Assembly: GCA_034408745.1 (NCBI GenBank)
Contig: JAWXCM010000038.1
Span: 1-10,973, forward strand
Origin: JAWXCM01 sp034408745
Lineage (GTDB): Bacteria; Acidobacteriota; Terriglobia; Bryobacterales; Bryobacteraceae
DNA length: 10,973 nt
Reading direction: 5' to 3'
The first letter of the stretch is position 1, and every line of letters starts with the position of its first letter. This document shows, piece after piece, positions 7,012 through 10,973 of the stretch. A program made the translations under genes and the position numbers. A model generated the notes under the pieces. The model worked only from the letters and a program-made list of their open reading frames with translations, ran no database searches and had not been told where the DNA came from.

Positions 7012-7160
7012 ATGAAATTATCTCGGCTGTGAGCGCCGAACGGAACCTGATCTGTCTGACCCACAACCTCAGAAAGCTCCAGCGGAGAGTTTTCGTCTGC
7101 CGCCGGAACCGCAGCCACAGTCGATTCGCCAGTGTCCTGCTCGCCGTGCTTCTGCTTTAA
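7012..7160 (+). pseudogene. Transposase C-terminal remnant (IS1182-like)
   Basis: The frame ending with TAA at 7158-7160 contains AERNLICLTHNLRKL (7038-7079). This resembles the closing helix of IS1182-type transposases, which typically read like 'xVRAEWNLICTxHNLxKL'. Only about the last 45 residues remain; the DDE catalytic domain is absent, and upstream sequence in this frame is not recognisable. The fragment therefore looks like a relic of an element inserted next to, or into, the decayed gene that follows. Identification is by remembered family pattern, so it is moderate. At 6985-6996 an ATGCTA tandem duplication precedes GGAGTCTGTC, which could be a degraded element end, but no matching inverted end was found downstream. 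Confidence 0.5.
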
Positions 7161-7238
7161 CGCGATATCTTTTGTCTGTTCGTCTGTCAACGCAGTTCGA
7201 TTCGAATGTTGCCGCCCAGGTTTTGAGTTCCGCACCAT

Positions 7239-7706
7239 CGCGAATCCGTGAAGTTCGAAGGCCGGCTGAAATCGCGCGGGACCGAATGGCGCGTGGAGTC
7301 GGTCCCCGGCCAGATTCGGATGAGCCGCGGAAATCTGTCGTTGGAGGACGTCATCGGTCCGGTCAGCGTCCGCTCCAGACTAAGGCGACGTGCAGATTGC
7401 CCGGTTCACCGGAAATCTGGACCCGCAGGTCGACCGCGGAGATCCGGAGATTCGCCCCGGCCTGTCCCCGTCCCGCGAGTAATAGCGCTGACAAGGGGTG
7501 CCAACGTGGAACTGACAATTCCCGAAAACGGGGTGTTTTTCCTGAAGGGCTCGGTAGCCAAAGGCAAAATTGAGAACGATTTCGAAGGCCTCGGATCGAT
7601 TCACGAAGAGAACCGCGGCGCCACGCTCAACGGATCCAAAAGAACGGCTGGCCAGGAAATCGACGTGCGCACTGAGCGCGACGCTCCGGTTTCGAAAGGG
7701 CGGTAG
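7239..7706 (+). pseudogene. Frameshifted remnant of a DUF4097-like exported beta-repeat protein
   Basis: Three reading-frame pieces together give one coherent family-like sequence. Frame 0, from about 7245 to 7375: VKFEGRLKSRGTEWRVESV...RMSRGNLSLEDVIGPV. Frame 1, 7384-7485: GDVQIARFTGNLDPQVDRGD...IRPGLSP, ending in a stop. Frame 0 again, about 7485-7680: 'RVIALTRGANVELTIPENGVFFLKG' (split here at 7560) and 'ENRGATLNGS...TAGQEIDVRTER'. A last shift near 7680 gives TLRFRKGGS in frame 1. Alternating 'GDVxI', 'RGD', 'RGANVELTIP' and 'TER...VRKG' elements are typical of DUF4097-type proteins, which I know mainly as predicted exported beta-solenoid repeats. The N-terminal half and any signal peptide are missing, and the 5' edge lies beside the transposase relic, suggesting disruption followed by decay. 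Confidence 0.6.
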
Positions 7707-7896
7707 CAGAGGCCGCCATCCCGACGCCGCCAAAGCGCATGCCGGTGAAAGCCGATTCCACCAGATGCCGCCAAGGCTATTGTTGTCGAGCGGAACCAGT
7801 GAGCGCGCATTCCTGCCTGGAACTCCAGAGAGGACCGAACTTCCGCGCCCCCGTCCTCTCGCTGCGAAAGTCGGTTAATTTCTTAACACTTCCTTT

Positions 7897-7902
7897 TATA
7901 AA
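7897..7902 (+). promoter_or_regulatory. Possible -10 element (TATAAA) for the secreted two-gene unit
   Basis: This lies in an AT-rich patch (7875-7905) unlike the surrounding GC-rich DNA, about 25 bases before the ATG at 7927. A poor -35-like TTAATT sits at 7875-7880. It would serve both overlapping genes downstream. The call rests on base composition and position only. Confidence 0.3.
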
Positions 7903-7926
7903 ACCGAGAAGAGCTGTGTAGATCTT

Positions 7927-8727
7927 ATGAAACTCAATCGGTATCTTGCAGTTGCTCTTCTCTCAGCCGCCCTGTTACCGGCCGCTGACGTTCAAACGGC
8001 CTTGCTCCGGCACTCCCTCAATACGTCTGTCACGAATCGGGACGTCGTGGTTCTGGCGAAATCCGGCTTCGACGAGGAATTTATTATTCGCGTCATTCTG
8101 GGTGCTCGCTGTTCGTGCGACGTCACCGCCGATGCTCTTGCCGAACTGGCCGGACAAGGCATAACGGAGCGAATTATCGAAGTTATGCTGGATGCCAGCT
8201 ATCGGGCAGGGACGGTTGTTTCACCACTTCCTGCTGCGTATCCCACCACTGTTCCAACTGTTCCTGTCGCCGGTCAAATGGTGGGTGTCCCAATGATGAC
8301 TCCGTCCGCTTCCTTCGGGGGTGACACGATCACCTCGGGCAGGTTGGTACGGGTGCCATCCCCGGATGGTCGACTCATCACGACCCTGGAATCCGCCAAG
8401 ACCTCGGCAGTGGCCACAGCAGTGACCGGACGAGTACCGATGTTCGAGGCGATGTCCGCTTTCTGGGGGATTTGGCGGAAGAAGTCTTCGGTTGCCAACG
8501 CGCCGGACCCACGGATGGCGGCGACCCTGCCGACCGGCATGCTGGTAAACGGCAGATGGCAGTATGTCTCGACGCCAATGGCTCCGGTTCTGTACCACGG
8601 TGGTCTGGGGAGACAGTGGCACACCGCTCCCCCTGCCGCAACTACAGCGCCTGCGGCGTACTACCCCGCCAACGTGTACTCGCCTTTGGTTCCGCCGGTT
8701 TACACGCACTACGTGATCGGGCGATGA
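7927..8727 (+). CDS. Exported protein of unknown function with N-terminal helical module
   Basis: A 266-residue protein with a clear signal peptide (KLNR, hydrophobic YLAVALLSAALLPA, cleavage near AAD). Residues about 35-90 read 'TNRDVVVLAKSGFDEEFIIR...ADALAELAGQGITERIIEVML'. This is a two-part helical motif that I recall from many acidobacterial exported proteins, usually 'LTNxDVVxLVKAGLSExVI...ALxxLKxAGVSDxVIxAML'. It contains an unusual C62-S-C64 pair. The remaining 175 residues are Pro/Val/Thr/Ala-rich and low in charge, ending in a Tyr/Pro-rich tail 'YYPANVYSPLVPPVYTHYV'; no catalytic motif was seen. The ATG overlaps no upstream gene; AGAAGAG at 7907-7913 is a distant, weak ribosome binding site. 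Its TGA overlaps the next gene's ATG (ATGA, 8724-8727). Function unknown; an envelope or surface role is inferred from export. Confidence 0.8.
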   Translation: MKLNRYLAVALLSAALLPAADVQTALLRHSLNTSVTNRDVVVLAKSGFDEEFIIRVILGARCSCDVTADALAELAGQGITERIIEVMLDASYRAGTVVSPLPAAYPTTVPTVPVAGQMVGVPMMTPSASFGGDTITSGRLVRVPSPDGRLITTLESAKTSAVATAVTGRVPMFEAMSAFWGIWRKKSSVANAPDPRMAATLPTGMLVNGRWQYVSTPMAPVLYHGGLGRQWHTAPPAATTAPAAYYPANVYSPLVPPVYTHYVIGR

Positions 8728-9383
8728 AGACTCTGGCACTGATTCTGGCCGTCGTGCTGACGCCGGCAATGGGTCTGGCTGCGACGCAGTCGGACTCGGT
8801 CGGGAAGTACCTGCGACTTCCCGACGCGCTTCGTGGCGACCGCTACGAAGCGATGTTGAGCAGTCCTCTCGGTCCTCGGTGCCATATGCCGGATGTGACG
8901 TGGCGAGTGGCCGGGGGTGGTCCACCGCAGGGCATTGCGGGTGGGATGAGCGGCATCCGGGGTATTCCGGCCGAGACGGGCGAATACCGGTTCGTGCTGG
9001 AGGCCTCGAACGAGTGCCAGAAAGTGAGCGTGCCTGTGGCGCTCCGGGTACGGAACCGGCCCGTTTTGGTGGTATCGAAGGAATCGATCTCGATGGCCGC
9101 CAAGGTCGACGGTGCCGAGGAGATGACGGCCTCTGTGCTGGTTGGCAGTGACTGGGCGGATATGCCCTTTGCGGTGACATCGAGCGAGCCGGCGTGGCTG
9201 GAGGTCTCCCCCCGGAATGCGGCGACTCCGGAACCAGGCTCGGCTCTCACGGGGGTTCCTGTGGAGATTCGAGTTCGTACAACCGGTCTGAAAGCTGGTA
9301 TTTACCACGCCCGGGTCATGATCTCGATGCACCGGGCCAATCCGGTCGTAATTCCGGTGACCCTGTCAGTGAAGGCGTGGTAG
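8724..9383 (+). CDS. Exported protein with He_PIG-like and BACON-like Ig domains
   Basis: A 219-residue protein. Residues 1-20 form a signal peptide (MKTLALILAVVLTPAMGLAA). Residues about 28-110 resemble a He_PIG immunoglobulin-like domain: 'YLRLPDALRGDRYEAML', W60 in 'VTWRVAGG', and 'GIRGIPAETGEYRFVLEASN' with two cysteines (C53, C98) that could form a disulfide. Residues about 113-217 resemble a BACON-type domain: 'SSEPAWLEVSPRN', 'VPVEIRVRTTGLKAGIYHARVMI' and 'PVVIPVTLSV'. Such domains mediate adhesion, carbohydrate binding or scaffold stacking in secreted bacterial proteins; no enzymatic domain is present. The start is set by the ATGA overlap with the preceding gene, implying coupled translation and joint function. 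A stem-loop begins 30 bp after the stop. Confidence 0.82.
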   Translation: MKTLALILAVVLTPAMGLAATQSDSVGKYLRLPDALRGDRYEAMLSSPLGPRCHMPDVTWRVAGGGPPQGIAGGMSGIRGIPAETGEYRFVLEASNECQKVSVPVALRVRNRPVLVVSKESISMAAKVDGAEEMTASVLVGSDWADMPFAVTSSEPAWLEVSPRNAATPEPGSALTGVPVEIRVRTTGLKAGIYHARVMISMHRANPVVIPVTLSVKAW

Positions 9384-9412
9384 ATAGCAGAAGCCGAAGT
9401 TATGCAGCCACA

Positions 9413-9456
9413 GGCTCAGGGGGCGCTTCGACTCTTTTGTCGCCTCCGGAGCCTTT
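9413..9456 (+). terminator. Stem-loop terminator after the secreted two-gene unit
   Basis: GGCTC (9413-9417) pairs with GAGCC (9449-9453). After one A/G mismatch, GGGGGCG (9419-9425) pairs with CGCCTCC (9441-9447) with one G-T wobble. An inner CGAC/GTCG pairing (9429-9432 with 9439-9442) is an alternative top. TTT follows at 9454-9456. Position 30 bp beyond the stop fits an intrinsic terminator, although the T-run is short. Confidence 0.6.
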
Positions 9457-9707
9457 CCAGGTCATAGTAGTTCCTGGTCTGCTCGATAAAGATGCGGAAG
9501 ATGAAGTCGCCTTAGTCCATCAGGACCATTGGGCGTTATCGTAGCCTTCCATGATGACCGACAGTTCTCGTCGGTGTCCTTCATTTTGACGGTGAAGCTC
9601 GTCACTGACAGCCTGATTCTGACGGATGTTCGTACCTGTGCAGATAACGAAAGTTCGGGGTCTTGCCGGATGATGCTCTCCTGCCGTTATCGTACTAAAA
9701 CAGGTAA
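9457..9707. other. Non-coding stretch, nothing recognised
   Basis: No family-like protein was found in any frame. The longest open frame (9529-9729, plus) is Cys/Ser-rich and has no recognisable motif. The only regularity is a 10-mer, CGTTATCGTA, at 9534-9543 and 9685-9694. Lower GC than the neighbouring housekeeping genes suggests decayed or recently acquired DNA. Confidence 0.5.
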
Positions 9708-9937
9708 GTGCGTCCAGTCAGCATACTGAGCGGCATTTTTGTCTCATTTGCGCTACTGAACGCGCAGTCCCCCTCTCCACTGCCCCCGGCGTCCCCAAGT
9801 GTGGATTTGGCCGAGATCAAGCAGATGGAAGTGGATCGGCTGCGGGGCATGGCGGAAGCTGAAGCCATCCCGAGGGCACGGCTGGAGCAGGCCAGGCCGA
9901 ACTCGCTGACGCCCAGCCAGCGGCTGTGAGGTGCTAG
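9708..9937 (+). pseudogene. Truncated, frameshifted secreted-protein remnant
   Basis: GTG at 9708, directly after an in-frame TAA, opens a 73-residue frame with a signal peptide (RPVSILSGIFVSFALLNAQS) followed by 'EIKQMEVDRLRGMAEAEAIP' and RARLEQA. In the frame one base over, from 9896, the sequence continues as AELADAQPAAVRC and ends with TAG at 9935-9937. Joined, this reads '...RLRxLxEAxAxPRARLEQAxAELADAQ...', a heptad-like segment I associate with acidobacterial secreted proteins that are normally longer ('...ADAQDEAxLxRTLY'). The gene therefore appears frameshifted near 9891-9896 and cut off where the PaiB-like gene ends. A genuine 73-residue exported peptide remains possible; CAGG at 9701-9704 is a weak ribosome binding site. 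Confidence 0.5.
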
Positions 9938-10536
9938 CCGACCCGCATCACGCCCGCCACCTCATCGGCGGCCCGATCCCCCAAAGCCAACAGCCCAGCC
10001 ACAACCCCAGCCCGATCCGCCGCCGACCGGTTCTGGCTAAGTTTAAACTTCCCCACCATCGCCTCCACCCGAACCGACACACCAACAACCCCCCGAGTCA
10101 GCCCCGCCACATACTCCGCCGGAGCATCCGAGACCCGCCACGGCGCAGCAAACCGAGCCTCCTGCGCATCCACCATCTCCACCAAATGACTCACCAACTC
10201 ATCCGTACCCTCAAACAAAGAAGCCGTTCCCCGAACATAAACAGCCGTGTAATTCCACGTCGGAACCACCCGCCCATGCTCCGCCTTCGACGGATACCAC
10301 GAAGGCGAAACATAGTGATTCGGCCCGGAAAAAACAGCCAGCACCCCAGCCCCCTCAATCCCGTGCCAAACGGGATTCGCCCGAGCCACATGGAACCGCA
10401 GAAACTTCCCTTGCAGCAGCATCGGCACGTGCGTCGCCTCCAGATCCCCCCTGACCAGCAACCCCAGCGGATGCGCCCCAACAAACTCCCGCAGCACCTC
10501 CACCCGCGTCTCCGCAAATTCCCGAGGAACGTACAT
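9934..10536 (-). CDS. FMN-binding split-barrel protein, PaiB family
   Basis: A 200-residue protein, typical family length. Diagnostic PaiB segments are intact: MYVPREF at the N-terminus, 'AHPLGLLV', HVARANPVW (49-57), 'GPNHYVSPSWYPSKAEHG' (71-88) followed by 'RVVPTWNY' (89-96), 'APWRVSDAPAEYV' (131-143) and GKFKLSQNRSAADRAGV (162-178). The fold is a flavin-reductase-like split barrel. In Bacillus, PaiB was described as a negative regulator of sporulation and degradative enzyme genes; its biochemical role elsewhere is not settled, and no DNA-binding domain is evident here. The ATG has a short GCAGGG just upstream. It is divergent from the kinase gene and convergent with the remnant before it, with overlapping stop codons (9934-9937). 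Confidence 0.93.
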   Translation of the reverse strand: MYVPREFAETRVEVLREFVGAHPLGLLVRGDLEATHVPMLLQGKFLRFHVARANPVWHGIEGAGVLAVFSGPNHYVSPSWYPSKAEHGRVVPTWNYTAVYVRGTASLFEGTDELVSHLVEMVDAQEARFAAPWRVSDAPAEYVAGLTRGVVGVSVRVEAMVGKFKLSQNRSAADRAGVVAGLLALGDRAADEVAGVMRVG

Positions 10537-10579
10537 CCCTGCAAGTCTGCCACGAACCCACAGCGCGCACCGGCCGACC

Positions 10580-10585
10580 TATAAT
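10580..10585 (+). promoter_or_regulatory. Consensus -10 box (TATAAT) giving a near-leaderless kinase mRNA
   Basis: A perfect TATAAT ends 10 bases before the ATG at 10596. With the usual 6-7 base gap, transcription would start near 10592, leaving a 5' leader of about four bases. This supports 10596, rather than the in-frame ATG at 10584 that overlaps the box, as the translation start. No good -35 was found. Confidence 0.5.
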
Positions 10586-10595
10586 GTCCGAATCC

Positions 10596-10973
10596 ATGCC
10601 ACTGTCCGCCGGCGACAAGATCGGCCATTATCAGATCGTCGGTCTGCTCGGAGCCGGAGGCATGGGCGAGGTTTACCGAGCCCAGGACAGCCGCCTCAGC
10701 CGCGGCGTCGCCATCAAAGTCCTTCCCACCGCGCTCGCCACCGATGCCGCTTACCTCGCACGATTCCAGCGTGAGGCGCAGGTCCTCGCGTCGCTGAACC
10801 ACCCCCACATCGCCGCCGTCTACGGCCTCGAAGATGGCGCCATAGTAATGGAGATCGTCGAGGGCCGAACCCTCGCCGAATCCGGCCCACTGCCGCTCGA
10901 AGAAACACTGTCCTGCGCCTGCCAGATCGCAACCGCCCTCGAAGCAGCCCACGAGCGCGGCGTCATCCACCGA
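10596..10973 (+). CDS. PknB-type Ser/Thr protein kinase, N-terminal part (cut by window end)
   Basis: The first 126 residues of a Hanks-type kinase. Visible features: 'LSAGDKIGHYQIVGLLG', glycine-rich loop GAGGMGEVY, invariant Lys in VAIKVL, a helix C segment 'ARFQREAQVLASLNHPHIAA' with its Glu, hinge 'IVMEIVEGRTLAE', and 'ALEAAHERGVIHR' at the window edge, which is the start of the HRD catalytic loop. These kinases phosphorylate Ser/Thr using ATP; acidobacterial versions often carry long C-terminal sensor domains (WD40, TPR, TolB-like), which cannot be judged here. The upstream ATG at 10584 would add four residues but overlaps the TATAAT box. The gene is divergent from the PaiB-like gene; 59 bp separate the two start codons. 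Confidence 0.93.
   Translation, partial: MPLSAGDKIGHYQIVGLLGAGGMGEVYRAQDSRLSRGVAIKVLPTALATDAAYLARFQREAQVLASLNHPHIAAVYGLEDGAIVMEIVEGRTLAESGPLPLEETLSCACQIATALEAAHERGVIHR

Noticed and set aside
6804..7238. 144-residue minus-strand open frame downstream of the M28 gene
   Set aside because: Hydrophilic with no family resemblance, it overlaps the peptidase 3' end, and the opposite strand carries a better transposase-like match.
9534..9694. CGTTATCGTA repeated at 9534 and 9685 as a mobile-element end pair
   Set aside because: Direct orientation, only 10 bp, and no transposase between the copies; may be chance.
9529..9729. 66-residue plus-strand open frame
   Set aside because: No initiation signal, odd Cys/Ser composition and no motif.
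10191..10970. 259-residue minus-strand open frame
   Set aside because: Runs through both the PaiB-like gene in another frame and the kinase antisense; Gly/Arg/Cys/Trp-rich shadow.

Overview
The window looks like chromosomal DNA of a high-GC soil acidobacterium, most plausibly the Solibacter/Bryobacter group (Bryobacteraceae). This is inferred from strongly C-ending codons in the housekeeping genes, a Solibacter-style Ser/Thr kinase beginning MPLSAGDKIGHYQI, secreted He_PIG/BACON-like Ig proteins, and decayed DUF4097-like and 'ADAQ'-type secreted-protein fragments of kinds I associate with this group. No database search was possible, so taxonomy is inference.

Layout. (1) 1-2045, plus strand: the 3' end of a PDZ (HtrA/Deg-like) protein, a small exported peptidoglycan-binding-domain protein with a polycationic linker, and alanine dehydrogenase, whose ATG overlaps the previous stop (ATGA). 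(2) 2046-2173: a short direct-repeat array and a compact double hairpin enclosed by an outer stem, between convergent genes. (3) 2172-5390, minus strand: an ABC-F ATPase of Uup-like architecture followed 27 bp later by a DEDDh exonuclease with a TPR-like tail (YprB/MrfB type), a likely two-gene operon. (4) 5421-6878, plus strand: an exported M28-type metallopeptidase, divergent from the ABC-F gene across only 30 bp.

(5) 6879-9937 is an accessory-looking block. It starts with a GC-rich repeat hairpin, then a remnant of a transposase C-terminus, then a multiply frameshifted pseudogene resembling the C-terminal half of a DUF4097-family protein. Next come two intact, overlapping genes for exported proteins (7927-8727 and 8724-9383), a stem-loop terminator, about 250 bp with nothing recognisable, and a frameshifted, truncated secreted-protein fragment. 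(6) 9934-10973: a PaiB-like FMN-binding protein on the minus strand and, divergently, the 5' end of a PknB-type Ser/Thr protein kinase with a perfect TATAAT just upstream of its start.

How genes may work together. The ABC-F/exonuclease pair suggests a genome-maintenance unit, because Uup-type ABC-F proteins have been linked to branched DNA and MrfB to mitomycin-damage repair; this is inference. The PDZ, peptidoglycan-binding and M28 genes are envelope or periplasmic functions. The 7927-9383 pair is an uncharacterised secreted two-protein unit. I saw no CRISPR array, tRNA, rRNA or intact mobile element. The least explained items are the secreted pair, the ABC-F/MrfB-like operon and the double-hairpin structure.
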